A stretch of 64,000 nt of DNA. Source: Bacteroidota bacterium (GTDB lineage: Bacteria > Bacteroidota > Ignavibacteria > Kryptoniales > JAKASW01). Made by a program: the position numbers and the translations under genes. Each line of letters starts with the position of its first letter. Position 1 is the stretch's first letter. The notes beneath the pieces were generated by a model that was not told the DNA's origin, made no database searches, and saw only the letters and a program-made list of their open reading frames with translations. The stretch is from positions 1 through 64,000 of the forward strand of contig JAKAMG010000016.1 of assembly GCA_021812985.1 (NCBI GenBank), written 5' to 3'. Of the stretch, positions 52,764-62,276 are shown piece by piece.

Positions 52764-53264
52764 GTGCCAATTGAAGATTCAGCAGCGCGGGCTCGAAAGC
52801 TGCGGATACTCATCCCGTGCACGGGCAACTCCCGCCGCAGCCAGATGGCGCACGGGTTCCTGAGGTCGTTCCATCCCAGAATCGATGTGATTTCGGCTGG
52901 CACCTCTCCCGCCTCACGGGTACACCCCCAAGCGGTGGAAGTCATGCGTGAAGCGGGAATAGCTCTCTCGCTCAACCACACAAAGAACGTCTCGAACTAC
53001 CTGAATGAATCGTTTGACTTCGTCATAACAGTATGTCACAACGCCAAAGAGGCTTGTCCCACATTCGCCGGTGCGGTTAAACGCAGGCTGCACATGGGAG
53101 TCGAGGACCCCGCAGCGTTTCAAGGAGACAGTCAATCGCTCCTTGAAAAGTTCAGTGAGGTGAGGGACGGAATAAGATCAGTTTTCTTGAATTTCTATCG
53201 GGCTGACCTTGACGCGAGGTGGCCGACGGAAGAATGGAAGAGATGTTGGATCTCAACTGGGTGA
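52764..53264 (+). CDS. Arsenate reductase-like low-molecular-weight phosphatase (ArsC, thioredoxin type)
   Basis: 166 residues. The P-loop CTGNSRRSQMAHGFL (Cys near residue 19) and ISAGTSP are followed by the ArsC-specific cysteines in CHNAKEACPTF (about 92 and 99), which together form the relay used by thioredoxin-coupled arsenate reductases. Low-molecular-weight tyrosine phosphatases lack these. No arsenite pump or ArsR gene is adjacent. GTG 52764 has TAAGG ahead and gives a short N-terminal extension (MPIEDSAARAR). Confidence 0.87.
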   Translation: MPIEDSAARARKLRILIPCTGNSRRSQMAHGFLRSFHPRIDVISAGTSPASRVHPQAVEVMREAGIALSLNHTKNVSNYLNESFDFVITVCHNAKEACPTFAGAVKRRLHMGVEDPAAFQGDSQSLLEKFSEVRDGIRSVFLNFYRADLDARWPTEEWKRCWISTG

Positions 53265-53540
53265 TGGTACTCTCTTCTACTGGCGCGATGAGCGAGTGAG
53301 GCAATCTTGCTTTACTTTCATTGCGTTATTAACTTTTCTCCCATGATGGAGCGCTCTCGATGGGCGGTGTTTGCCAGGAAAACGCGCCGCCAGCAGTTTG
53401 CTCCCACGGTCTTTCCATTTTTGCGCGGACTGATGAGAGCTGATTAGCCTGCCGTCATGTGCGTTTATCGTGTCCGGCGGCAAGCAATCGGCCTAGAAAA
53501 TTACCACAAAGCAGAATATATGTTGAGGAGTTAGCAGGAA

Positions 53541-54383
53541 ATGAAACAGGAAGCGCGATTCAAAGCTACAGACTGGGCGTTAATTCTCGGGGCTTCGAGC
53601 GGGTTTGGAGGTGCGACCGCCATCGAACTGGCGAAGCACGGCATGAATATTTTGGGAATACATCTTGACAGGGCCGGGACGATGCCGGCTGTCCAGCAGG
53701 TCATAAAGGAAATCGAGCAAGCCGGGAGAAAGGCGGTCTTTTTCAACATTAATGCGGCCGATCCCATCAAGCAGGATGAAGTGCTTGATGAGATTGCTGA
53801 GAAGTTTGCCAAGGAACCCGGGTCCACAGTCCGCGTTCTGATGCACTCACTGGCGTTCGGGACACTTAAGAGGTTCGTCGGAAAGACGCCTGATGAATAC
53901 GTCACAAAAGCTCAGATGGAGATGACTTTAGACGTTATGGCTAACAGCCTCGTCTACTGGACGCAGGGACTCATGTTGCGAAACCTGATGACAAAGGGGG
54001 GACGCATATTTGCCATGACGAGTTCGGGGGGCCATACGGCAACACCTTATTACGGGGCAGTATCGGCTGCAAAGGCGGCGCTCGAGTCGCACATACGCCA
54101 GCTCGCTATGGAACTCGGTCCGATGGGAATCACCGCCAACGCAATTATGGCCGGCGTCACAGATACTCCCGCTCTGAAGAAGATACCGGGGAACACGGAG
54201 ATGCTCAACGTGGCATATGCGAAAAATCCGGGGGGAAGGCTTACTACACCCCAGGATGTGGCGAAGGCCATCGCACTCCTCAGCGATGAGAACGCCTACT
54301 GGATTTCAGGCGGCACGTTGGGCGTTGACGGCGGCGAGGATATCGTCAGCTACGTTGGTCAGAAACCCGGGTCTCAGCTCTAG
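53541..54383 (+). CDS. FabL-like enoyl-ACP reductase (SDR superfamily)
   Basis: 280 residues. The cofactor loop LGASSGFGGATAIELAKHG (about 16-34) is of the TGxxxGxG type. The catalytic pair Tyr171 and Lys178 is spaced Y-x6-K (YGAVSAAK), as in enoyl-ACP reductases and not the Y-x3-K of ordinary SDR enzymes; HSLAFG (about 102-107) also recalls FabI/FabL. It probably performs the last reduction of fatty-acid elongation with NADPH. The C-terminus (SGGTLGVDGGEDIV) is typical. GCAGGAA precedes the ATG. Confidence 0.85.
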   Translation: MKQEARFKATDWALILGASSGFGGATAIELAKHGMNILGIHLDRAGTMPAVQQVIKEIEQAGRKAVFFNINAADPIKQDEVLDEIAEKFAKEPGSTVRVLMHSLAFGTLKRFVGKTPDEYVTKAQMEMTLDVMANSLVYWTQGLMLRNLMTKGGRIFAMTSSGGHTATPYYGAVSAAKAALESHIRQLAMELGPMGITANAIMAGVTDTPALKKIPGNTEMLNVAYAKNPGGRLTTPQDVAKAIALLSDENAYWISGGTLGVDGGEDIVSYVGQKPGSQL

Positions 54384-54434
54384 GAATCTTAAACCGGCGA
54401 GCTTATTACTCGGGCTGTCCGGCGATTGTGAAGG

Positions 54435-54550
54435 GTTGGGAGAGCACGACTCTCCCAACTTCAGCTGTCGGAGGGCGTGCTAGTTCGAATCCACCTTTTC
54501 CTCAGGCGTGCCGGAAAAGCGCCCCATCCGGGTCTCAAGCCCGGTCCGGC
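54435..54550 (+). other. Structured gap with tRNA-like segments
   Basis: A perfect 9-bp hairpin GTTGGGAGA/TCTCCCAAC (54435-54443/54451-54459) is followed by AGTTCGAATCC (54482-54492), similar to a tRNA T-arm, and then by nested stems GCCGG/CCGGC and CCGGG/CCCGG (about 54510-54550), the latter with a 7-nt loop TCTCAAG. The arms do not assemble into a full cloverleaf, so it looks like a degenerate tRNA or a leader of the next gene. It sits in the 215-base gap after the FabL-like gene. Confidence 0.35.
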
Positions 54551-54598
54551 GGGAAATTTACTCTTTAAGTAAGTCGTCGTATCACCTATATTTACCCA

Positions 54599-56002
54599 AT
54601 GAAGAACACAAGAACCTATCTGCCTCCCATGGCGGTCGCGCTGTTGACGTTCGCGTTGCTTCGTCCGGCCTCATTCGCGCAGCCGCTCCACGTCGCGATC
54701 GACTACTCAACTTTCAGGTACGATTCTAATAGCACGTACATGGAATTCCATTACAGCTTCGACATGACCGGGTTGAAGCTGGCCAGGAAGGATACCCTTT
54801 TTGCCGACACTCTTCTCTTCAGAGTGAGCATGAGCAAGGAGGGGCATGACAGCACGCGTTACTACGACGCGTGGCAGGTGCCGGTAAACACTTCAGACAC
54901 CGCCGCGGCTAATCTAAGGCATGCCCTCGTCGGCCAAATCGGCATCGCCATTCCGCCGGGAAACTACTCCATGCTTCTTGAGATGTCCGATAGGAACGAC
55001 TCTTCGAGCATGGACAGCGTCACCGAGCGGATCATGGTGCCGAGCTACTCCTTTGACAAGCTTCAGACAAGTGACATTGAACTGTGTTCAGAAATTTCGG
55101 CGGGTGACCCGAGCCAGCAGGGGGCATTCTACAAGAACACTTATAACGTCGTTCCTAATCCGAAGCTGGTTTATGGCGCCGGCCTCCCGATCATTTACTA
55201 CTATGTCGAAGTTTACAATATTCCCGATACGCCTGTCGACAGCCTTTTCACTGTCCAGTATGAGGTCCGTGACGCGTTCGGGCAGGTTCGAAAGGATCGC
55301 ACGGTAACGAGGAAGAAATTCGGGGCAACGAGCGTCGAGGTGGGCACCGTCAACGGTTCAGATTTGAAGACGGGGTCCTACACTTTCATTTTCACCGTGG
55401 TTGACTCCGCGGCGAACACCTATGCCACCTCTTCGAGGAGGTTCTTCGTTTACAATCCGGGTCTCGGCGCGCCGGAGAGCGCCGGAAGCAGCCTTGCTGG
55501 CGCTTCCGTACTGTCCACCGTTTTCGCGACGATGGGCATGGAACAGGTCAACAAGGAATTTGAAGAGGCCCGATACATTTCCACGCCGAAGGAGAAGGAA
55601 CAGTTCCGTGAGCTGCAGAGCCTTCCCGCGAAAAGACAATATCTTTACGACTTTTGGAAGAAGCGCGACTCAAATCCCGAATCCGGAGTGTACTCCGTCA
55701 GGACCCAATACCTGCAGCGCGTGGCTTATGCCAACGACAACTTCCGTGTCGGATCAAGGGAAGGGTGGCGCACGGACAGGGGAAGAGTATACATAGTTTA
55801 CGGTCCGCCGGACCAGATAGACCGGCACCCGAACGAAGGAAACTTGAAGCCGTACGAAATATGGTACTACAACTCCATACAGGGAGGAGTGACCTTCGAC
55901 TTCATTGACCGTACGGGATTCGGAAACTACCAGCTCGTCAACTCAAGCGCGAGAGACGAGATCCATGACGACAATTGGCAGCAGTACCTTACGACGCAGT
56001 GA
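54599..56002 (+). CDS. GWxTD domain exported protein
   Basis: 467 residues. A signal peptide (PPMAVALLTFALLRPASFAQ) precedes a beta-rich part (about 30-280) and the GWxTD domain at about 330-467, with REGWRTDRGRVYIVYGPPDQIDRHP and YEIWYYNSIQGGVTFDFIDRTGFGNYQLV. Such proteins occur mainly in Bacteroidota, Acidobacteriota and relatives; function unknown. It starts shortly after the structured gap. No ribosome site is evident. Confidence 0.9.
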   Translation: MKNTRTYLPPMAVALLTFALLRPASFAQPLHVAIDYSTFRYDSNSTYMEFHYSFDMTGLKLARKDTLFADTLLFRVSMSKEGHDSTRYYDAWQVPVNTSDTAAANLRHALVGQIGIAIPPGNYSMLLEMSDRNDSSSMDSVTERIMVPSYSFDKLQTSDIELCSEISAGDPSQQGAFYKNTYNVVPNPKLVYGAGLPIIYYYVEVYNIPDTPVDSLFTVQYEVRDAFGQVRKDRTVTRKKFGATSVEVGTVNGSDLKTGSYTFIFTVVDSAANTYATSSRRFFVYNPGLGAPESAGSSLAGASVLSTVFATMGMEQVNKEFEEARYISTPKEKEQFRELQSLPAKRQYLYDFWKKRDSNPESGVYSVRTQYLQRVAYANDNFRVGSREGWRTDRGRVYIVYGPPDQIDRHPNEGNLKPYEIWYYNSIQGGVTFDFIDRTGFGNYQLVNSSARDEIHDDNWQQYLTTQ

Positions 56003-56071
56003 GTTTGAGACAGGATGGCGGTCGACTCTGCTAAGTTGGCGCCATCCTGATGTTCGAGCGGGGAAGCGGCC

Positions 56072-57142
56072 TTGACAAATCCCAAAGCCCTCGGGAGGAG
56101 CGCCGGATTCAATCCCCGGAACAGGTTTGAGCAAATAACTGTCTTTCCCTCCGACGACGAAAGCCGCTTCTTCCCGGACGAAGATCGTGACCGGATAGTC
56201 GTAGCAACTAAGTTCTTCTCTGATACTTCCCGCACCATCCTCGCGGAAAATGACAGCCCGGACATACCTTTCACCTACAGCGTGAATCCCTACAGGGGTT
56301 GCGAGCACGGCTGTATTTATTGCTACGCCAGGCCATCGCACGAGTATCTCGGATTTTCCGCGGGACTAGACTTCGAATCTAAGATTATGGTCAAGGAAGA
56401 CGCGCCGGATCTCCTCCGTCAGGCATTTCTGAAGAAAAGCTGGAGGCCGCAAACTGTCTCTCTCTCCGGCAATACAGACTGCTACCAGCCTGTGGAGGCG
56501 AAGCTGAAGCTTACCAGGCGATGCCTCGAGGTTTTCCTCGAGTTCAGGAATCCCGTCGGAATCGTCACGAAGAACTTCCTGGTAACGCGCGACCTCGACA
56601 TACTCATCGAACTTGCCAGCCGAAACCTCGTGAGCATCTTCATCTCGATAACGAGCCTGAACCGCGAACTTACGCGAAGAATGGAGCCGAGGACGTCATC
56701 GCCGGTAAGGAAGCTCGAGGCCATCGAACTGCTTGCGAAAAATTCAGTGCCAGTCGGAGTGATGGTGGCGCCTGTCATCCCCGGTCTCACCGATGAGGAA
56801 ATACCTTCGATACTCCGTGAAGTTTCTGAACGAGGGGCCCGCTTCGCTGCCATGCAAATGATGCGGCTCCCGTTCGCAGTCAAAGAGCTTTTTATCGACT
56901 GGCTCAGGCGTGAATACCCTGACCGGGAAAATAGGATAGTTAGCCGATTGATGCAGGTCAGGAAGGGGAAGCTCAGTAGTTACGAGTTCGGTGAGCGGAT
57001 GAAGGGTACGGGCGAGACTGCTAAGGCAATTCAGCAGCTCTTCAAGGCGGGCTGCCGGAAATACAATCTGAATCAGGAAAGTCTTAAACTAGCGACTGAC
57101 AAATTCAGGATTCCTCCGGGTCGACAGATGGAGATCTTCTGA
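56072..57142 (+). CDS. Radical SAM protein of the PA0069/SplB-like type
   Basis: 356 residues. The Fe-S motif CEHGCIYCYARPSHEYLG (C-x3-C-x2-C, about 76-83) is followed by SLSGNTDCYQPVEAKLKLTRRCLEVF and GIVTKNFLVTRDLDIL, as in the PA0069 family of DNA-repair-like radical SAM proteins. The reaction is not known. The start is TTG 56072 after GGGAAG; other in-frame starts would cut conserved sequence. Monocistronic. Confidence 0.9.
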   Translation: MTNPKALGRSAGFNPRNRFEQITVFPSDDESRFFPDEDRDRIVVATKFFSDTSRTILAENDSPDIPFTYSVNPYRGCEHGCIYCYARPSHEYLGFSAGLDFESKIMVKEDAPDLLRQAFLKKSWRPQTVSLSGNTDCYQPVEAKLKLTRRCLEVFLEFRNPVGIVTKNFLVTRDLDILIELASRNLVSIFISITSLNRELTRRMEPRTSSPVRKLEAIELLAKNSVPVGVMVAPVIPGLTDEEIPSILREVSERGARFAAMQMMRLPFAVKELFIDWLRREYPDRENRIVSRLMQVRKGKLSSYEFGERMKGTGETAKAIQQLFKAGCRKYNLNQESLKLATDKFRIPPGRQMEIF

Positions 57143-57320
57143 GAACTTAGTAGTAGCTTTTACTTCCTCTTATTGCCTGATCACTTTTTCCTGCCACGCT
57201 TGATTTGACTCCGGGCCGTCTTTATATTTTCGCAATCTTTTGTAGGTGTCGGATCGCGGTCCCGCGCCGGTGGCCGACCGACTCCAATGTGCATCGTTTG
57301 AGGAGACCAAAGAGAAGGAT

Positions 57321-58172
57321 ATGAAACCCGAAGAAAACACACTCACGCCCGGATCGTGCGCGAATTGCGGTAATGTGTTTACCGGAAATTACTGCAGTAA
57401 CTGCGGCCAGGAACGGTTCGGCCATGGTGACAAATCGTTCCTCCATTTGCTCGAGGAAGTGTTCCATTTCATCACGCACTTCGAAGGGTCGTTCTGGCTG
57501 ACACTTAAGACTGTCCTGACGAGCCCCGGCAAAATGTCCGCTGATTTTTGCGGCGGCATGAGGAAAAAATATTTCAGACCCATATCCTTCTTTCTTTTCA
57601 TAGTTGTCTTCTATCTGGTGTTTCCCATTTTTAGAGGGCTGGACATGAAGATGGACTATTACAAGGCTCTTCCTGTTTTTGGGCCAATCGTGACGCGGCA
57701 GCTCGAATCACGGGAAGCCAGCACCGGGTTGTCCGACGCCCAATTCGCCGTCAAATTTGAAGATGTCGCAGAGAAGGCCTCAAAGGGTTGCCTCCTCCTT
57801 CTCATTGTGTTTTCCGCCCCAATGCTTTCACTGACCTTTGCCAAGAAGAAGATGCCCTTGTACGATCATACGATACTGGCCATCGAAATAAACTCATTCT
57901 TCCTCATCCTGTTTTCTCTCATCCTGCCGCTTTTTGTCATAGTGGTACACGCAATATATCCAGCCTCCGCGGCCTTGATGACAGAATCTGATCTGGTTTA
58001 CGCATTGTTGCTGTCATTTCTGGCGTACACGATTGTGGCCTTCCGCCGGTTTTACGGCGTGGCCTGGGGGTGGTCAGCGCTGGCATCCGTCGCCTTCGTG
58101 CTGGTACACATGATCTTCGTGTTTTACATCTATAAGTTCATCCTCTTTGAAGTAACTATGGTCTTCGCATAG
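57321..58172 (+). CDS. DUF3667 membrane protein with zinc ribbon
   Basis: About 283 residues. An N-terminal zinc ribbon CANCGNVFTGNYCSNCGQ (about 13-30) is followed by FLHLLEEVFHFITHFEGSFWLTLKTVL, the DUF3667 signature, and by about five membrane helices. Function unknown; common in Bacteroidota. The frame opens at 57246, but ATG 57321 has AGAAGG just ahead and starts at the conserved ribbon. Confidence 0.87.
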   Translation: MKPEENTLTPGSCANCGNVFTGNYCSNCGQERFGHGDKSFLHLLEEVFHFITHFEGSFWLTLKTVLTSPGKMSADFCGGMRKKYFRPISFFLFIVVFYLVFPIFRGLDMKMDYYKALPVFGPIVTRQLESREASTGLSDAQFAVKFEDVAEKASKGCLLLLIVFSAPMLSLTFAKKKMPLYDHTILAIEINSFFLILFSLILPLFVIVVHAIYPASAALMTESDLVYALLLSFLAYTIVAFRRFYGVAWGWSALASVAFVLVHMIFVFYIYKFILFEVTMVFA

Positions 58173-58267
58173 GACGGGTCTGTTACTGTGGTGAAGCACA
58201 CTGATGGATGAGTGGGGTTTCTCCGCGAATCTGGACTACTAGAGGGATCACGGAAGTCTTGTGACTG

Positions 58268-58741
58268 CTAATTGTTTCGAGCGCCCTGGCTTATCCACCT
58301 GGCTATTGTAGCCGTCATTGTATCGGAAAGGGGTTGCCGCTGATAAGGCATGCGTATGCCCGCCGCTGAATTGCCGGTGATCTTGAGATAAAGAAAGCTG
58401 CTGTCGGGATAGTATGGTTTGATGAGAAGATAGCCCGGTACGTCGATGCATTGAACGTTGACGATCTGGCTGTATGATGTTCCGGCGGCCAGCGACATGC
58501 CGTCCTGAGGCTGGGGACCGGCGTGGCATCCGCTCACTGCGCAGTAGGAGTTGAAGATTGGCTGGATGTCGTTCTCGAAACTGACAAGCGTGTCCGACGG
58601 TGAACCCGGCCCGATGGGGGAGGTGACTGTTTTTGAGCATCCCGTCATCGTCAGAGATATTAAAACCAGAATCGAAAAGGCGATCAGTTCAAATGGGGGC
58701 CCGGGGTTCGACTTCCCGGGCTCCCTCTTCGTGAGCTTCAA
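58268..58741 (-). CDS. Lipoprotein cytochrome c-like protein (CxxxxCH type)
   Basis: 157 residues. A lipoprotein signal ends in TMTGC (about residue 34). The mature part has DIQPIFNSYCAVSGCHAGPQPQDGMSL with C-x4-C-H (about 67-73), the haem motif of Planctomycete-type cytochrome c domains, and a distal Met in IRMPYQ. It is likely an envelope electron carrier. It lies 12 bases after the CHRD gene on the same strand, so co-transcription is likely. Confidence 0.82.
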   Translation of the reverse strand: MKLTKREPGKSNPGPPFELIAFSILVLISLTMTGCSKTVTSPIGPGSPSDTLVSFENDIQPIFNSYCAVSGCHAGPQPQDGMSLAAGTSYSQIVNVQCIDVPGYLLIKPYYPDSSFLYLKITGNSAAGIRMPYQRQPLSDTMTATIARWISQGARNN

Positions 58742-58753
58742 ACGTCAATCGTC

Positions 58754-60574
58754 CTATTTTAAAAGAATCATCTTTTCCGTCTGAATACCGTTTCCTCCAA
58801 CTTCCAACCTGCAGAAATAGACGCCGCTGGCTAGTCTGCTTCCGTCAAACCTGACGCTGTACTTTCCTGACCGCTCTATCCCGTCTACCAGAGTGGCAAC
58901 CTTCTCCCCGAGGATATTGAACACGTCCAGCGAAACACGAGCTCTTTGAGGAAGGGAGAAACTGATGACCGTCGATGGGTTGAAGGGATTGGGATAGTTC
59001 TGATGGAGTTCAAACTTTCCGGGCAATTCAGTTCGCTGCTCTCTGACGGCCGTGACTGTGCCGCTGTTCTGGAGCAGTTGCCCCCGGATTTCTCCACCTG
59101 CGTAGTAGCTCGTGTGGAAATTCGCATAGACCATGCCATCAACCAGACTGCTCAGATTTGCATAAGGGACATCTGACCATGTGCCCGCCGCCGTGCTGTC
59201 AGTGTAACTTAGAGGTTCCAGAACTCCTCCGTTCGAGCCTGCCGCGCCGAGATGGAAGTGCGCCGCAGTAAGCGTGGAAGAAAGGCCGGCAACGGTTATT
59301 TCGTAACGCAGATTTGTTCCAGTCGAGTCGACGACCGCCCATCCTGTTCCCGTACCATCCGTCACAACTGCGGGCACACTCTGCGACCCGTCGAGGCTGA
59401 TGGAGAAGCCTACCCCTTTGGCCGGTCTAATCTGTCCGCGAATCTCCCCGGCCGGATATTGAGAAGAATGAATGTTGATGTAAACGCCGCCGGTCAGCAA
59501 ATCGCCGACAAGTGTGTCTGGGATGCTCTGCCAGTATCCCTGAGCGGTATTCCCGTTAAATGATATCGGTTGTAGCACTCCGCCGTTTTCACCCGAGTAT
59601 CCTAGATGGAAGTGCGCTGCCGTCAGCGACCCATCGAGGTCAGCATAGGTTATTCTGTATGCCAGCGCCGGCGGCGTAACGGAGGGGGGAAGCCCAGGGC
59701 TGTTTGCGTCGAGATAGAGGATTCCCCAGGCGGTGGCTCTCCCTTTCGAAACGGTCAATGGTATTGATTGATTGCTGTCGAGCGAGGCGGTCATGAATAC
59801 TTCGTCGGCGGGCTCGAGAGATAGCTGGCCCCTTATTTCGCCTGCCGGATGGTCTGAAGTGTGCACGTTCACGTATATGGAATCGAACGCGAGAGCGGTA
59901 ACAAGACTGTCGGGAAAATACCAGGCGCCGACTGAGGTGCTGTCACTGAACGAGATCGGGGAGACAACCGGGCCTGAAATGCCGGAGCCGCCTTCGTGGA
60001 AATGTGCTGCGATCAGCTGCGAAGTGAGTCCAGCGACCGTGATCCGATACTCAAGTGCGCTCGAGTCTGACGAGAAAATGGCGTATCCCGTCCCGGTACC
60101 GTTTACGGAAAGGCCTTCCTGCTGGCCGTCCAAGCTCATTGAAAAGCCCATCCCTGGTGAAAGGCGGAGTTGTCCCCGGATTTCTCCCGCAGGATACTTC
60201 TTCGAGTGGATATTTATGTATATGTGTCCAGCCATGAGTGAGTCCAAAGTAGTATCGGGAATGGACGCCCACTGTCCCTCCGCAGTGTTTCCCGAAAACA
60301 CGATCGGTTCGGCGACTCCTCCGTTCATACCGGCTGCTCCAAAATGGAAATGCGCGGCTGTGAATGTGCTGTCGAGGTTGGCGTAAGTGGCGCGATATGT
60401 GAGCGTCCTTGTCGAAGGGGTGTACACCGCCCAGAGCGTGCCTGTCGCGTTTGTCGTCGTAACAGGGACGCACTGGCTGCTGTCTATCGCGGCTGTGAAG
60501 AAGAGTTGCGCTCGTGTAACGCCGGGCAAGATTGTGAGTGTGACTAGAACAAATAAACCTCCAAGCCTTTTCAT
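58754..60574 (-). CDS. Secreted protein with four CHRD domains and a T9SS sorting domain
   Basis: 606 residues. A signal peptide (MKRLGGLFVLVTLTILPGVTRAQ) is followed by four CHRD domains of about 118 residues (about 22-138, 139-255, 256-385, 386-500), each with an AAHFH motif and ending in PAGEIRGQL or GGEIRGQL. The C-terminal 90 residues form the type IX sorting domain: FELHQNYPNPFNPSTVISFS, FNILGEKVATLVDG, SGVYFCRLEV and a final KMILLK. It should be secreted and surface-attached. The CHRD function in bacteria is unknown. A lipoprotein cytochrome gene follows. Confidence 0.93.
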   Translation of the reverse strand: MKRLGGLFVLVTLTILPGVTRAQLFFTAAIDSSQCVPVTTTNATGTLWAVYTPSTRTLTYRATYANLDSTFTAAHFHFGAAGMNGGVAEPIVFSGNTAEGQWASIPDTTLDSLMAGHIYINIHSKKYPAGEIRGQLRLSPGMGFSMSLDGQQEGLSVNGTGTGYAIFSSDSSALEYRITVAGLTSQLIAAHFHEGGSGISGPVVSPISFSDSTSVGAWYFPDSLVTALAFDSIYVNVHTSDHPAGEIRGQLSLEPADEVFMTASLDSNQSIPLTVSKGRATAWGILYLDANSPGLPPSVTPPALAYRITYADLDGSLTAAHFHLGYSGENGGVLQPISFNGNTAQGYWQSIPDTLVGDLLTGGVYINIHSSQYPAGEIRGQIRPAKGVGFSISLDGSQSVPAVVTDGTGTGWAVVDSTGTNLRYEITVAGLSSTLTAAHFHLGAAGSNGGVLEPLSYTDSTAAGTWSDVPYANLSSLVDGMVYANFHTSYYAGGEIRGQLLQNSGTVTAVREQRTELPGKFELHQNYPNPFNPSTVISFSLPQRARVSLDVFNILGEKVATLVDGIERSGKYSVRFDGSRLASGVYFCRLEVGGNGIQTEKMILLK

Positions 60575-60863
60575 TTGGTCCTCCTCCTGCTAATTCGTTA
60601 AGGCAATAAAGGCCAAGACTAACTGTCTGAATCCGCTCCGTTCTCCTCCCAAGAAAGAGATGTCTTTGGGTGCTTGACCCGTCGTCATCTCGGTTGCATC
60701 ACCCCAACGCCCTGCCTGTGGCTTTAGTTCCACCTGTGTGCGGTTGCTTTTCCCGCCGCCATTCTCAAAATTCATTGTAATCCTGCAGAGTGAAGCTCTT
60801 TGCCGGCCTTTGTCTCGTCAGTGGAATGGGCGAGAAATTTCCTTAAAAAGCCAGAGGTTTCAA

Positions 60864-62180
60864 ATGAATACAAGTCCGAAGTTGTCTCGCGCGATCTTTC
60901 TGTTTCTCCTTTTTATCGTCCTAAATCCATCTCAGAAATTGCTTGCGCAGGAGAACATTGATTTACCTGCAAAGGCAGAACTAAGCTCCCTGCTAGCTCA
61001 GATCGACACGGCGTATGCTCGTCTCCAGCCCCAAGTAATCATGCCTGCTGAAGGCTACCTGAAGCACGATTATCTGATACCCGCCGGATTCTACAAGCAA
61101 ATGTGGGACTGGGACGGCTTTTTTATCGGCAACCATCTGATGAACCAGAGCGCAGAAAACGCGAGGTACCTGAAAGGATGGGTACTGAATTTCGCGAATT
61201 CGATCGACACCAATGGCTACGTGTCGGGCTGCATTACCACCAAGGGTCCGCGACCTATTTTCGGGAAGTTCGCGATGAAGCCGTTTCTCTCGCAAGGGGC
61301 CTATCTTATCTCGAAACGGATAGGCGATTTCACCTGGCTGAAACCTCTGTACGACAGGCTTAAGAAGGTGTTGGTCTACCGAGAGGCGACGGAATATGAT
61401 CCCAAGTACGGCTTATTCTATTGGGACATCGGTGTTCAGTCGGGAGCCGACAACAACCCTGCCGTCGGGAACGCTGACAGCGATCGCGACCAGGTGATGG
61501 GCTGTGACATCAACACGTTCCAGCTCAGGGAGTACGAGGCGATGGCGGGAATCGCGAAGGAGCTCGGCTACTCTAATGACGTCGCATTCTATGATGCGAA
61601 AGCAAGCGCGCTGAAGGAAGCGATGGTGAAATATCTTTGGTTTCCGAAGGAAGAGTCGTTCTTCAACGTCCGCCGTGATAACGGCGAACCTGTGAGGAGG
61701 GTTAGTTATTCCAATTTTGTACCGCTTATCGAGAAGATCCTTCCGCATGAGGAGGGAAGGAAAATGATAATGAGATATCTCCTTAACAAGAAGTACATGC
61801 TAGCAGCCTACGGATTCCGATCGCTCTCGAAGGAAGATCCCGACTACAACAACAGGATCATGATAATTCCGTATTCAAACTGGCAGGGGCCTATCTGGAT
61901 AAACGCGAACTACATGGATATCATTGCGCTGCGAAACTACGGCTTTGACAAAGCACCGATATGGTTGGCCGCAAAGCTTGCCAGGATGGTACTGGCGGAC
62001 ATAAGGACATGCGGCTCCATGCACGAATGTTACGACGCGGACACCGGCGCGCCGTTGGCCCCAACGGCGGAAGAATCCCCGAACCATGTGTTCACGGGGT
62101 TCGTCGGATGGAATCTCCTCGTCCAGGATATGCTTCAGGGCGCCGTATCGGACAAGTGGATGACGCTTACTGTGAGATGA
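60864..62180 (+). CDS. Exported glycoside hydrolase-like (alpha/alpha)6 protein
   Basis: About 438 residues with a signal peptide (IFLFLLFIVLNPSQKLLAQ). WDWDGFFIG (81-89) gives the general-acid Asp seen in GH63/GH37-type alpha-glycosidases (clan GH-G), and WQGPIWINANYMDIIALRNYGF and ECYDADTGAPLAP, toward the C-terminus, are typical of mannosylglycerate hydrolase/glucosidase relatives. The substrate is not clear. ATG 60864 has AGAGG ahead; the frame opens earlier, at 60738, but that part is not conserved. Divergent from the CHRD gene with a 289-base gap. Confidence 0.8.
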   Translation: MNTSPKLSRAIFLFLLFIVLNPSQKLLAQENIDLPAKAELSSLLAQIDTAYARLQPQVIMPAEGYLKHDYLIPAGFYKQMWDWDGFFIGNHLMNQSAENARYLKGWVLNFANSIDTNGYVSGCITTKGPRPIFGKFAMKPFLSQGAYLISKRIGDFTWLKPLYDRLKKVLVYREATEYDPKYGLFYWDIGVQSGADNNPAVGNADSDRDQVMGCDINTFQLREYEAMAGIAKELGYSNDVAFYDAKASALKEAMVKYLWFPKEESFFNVRRDNGEPVRRVSYSNFVPLIEKILPHEEGRKMIMRYLLNKKYMLAAYGFRSLSKEDPDYNNRIMIIPYSNWQGPIWINANYMDIIALRNYGFDKAPIWLAAKLARMVLADIRTCGSMHECYDADTGAPLAPTAEESPNHVFTGFVGWNLLVQDMLQGAVSDKWMTLTVR

Positions 62181-62276
62181 TCACCGGCCGCTTTGCTTTA
62201 AGTCACAGGACGGCGCCTCAAACTTGTATGCGAGAAGGGTGGAAGCTATAATGGAAATGCAAATCAGGAGGTAACG

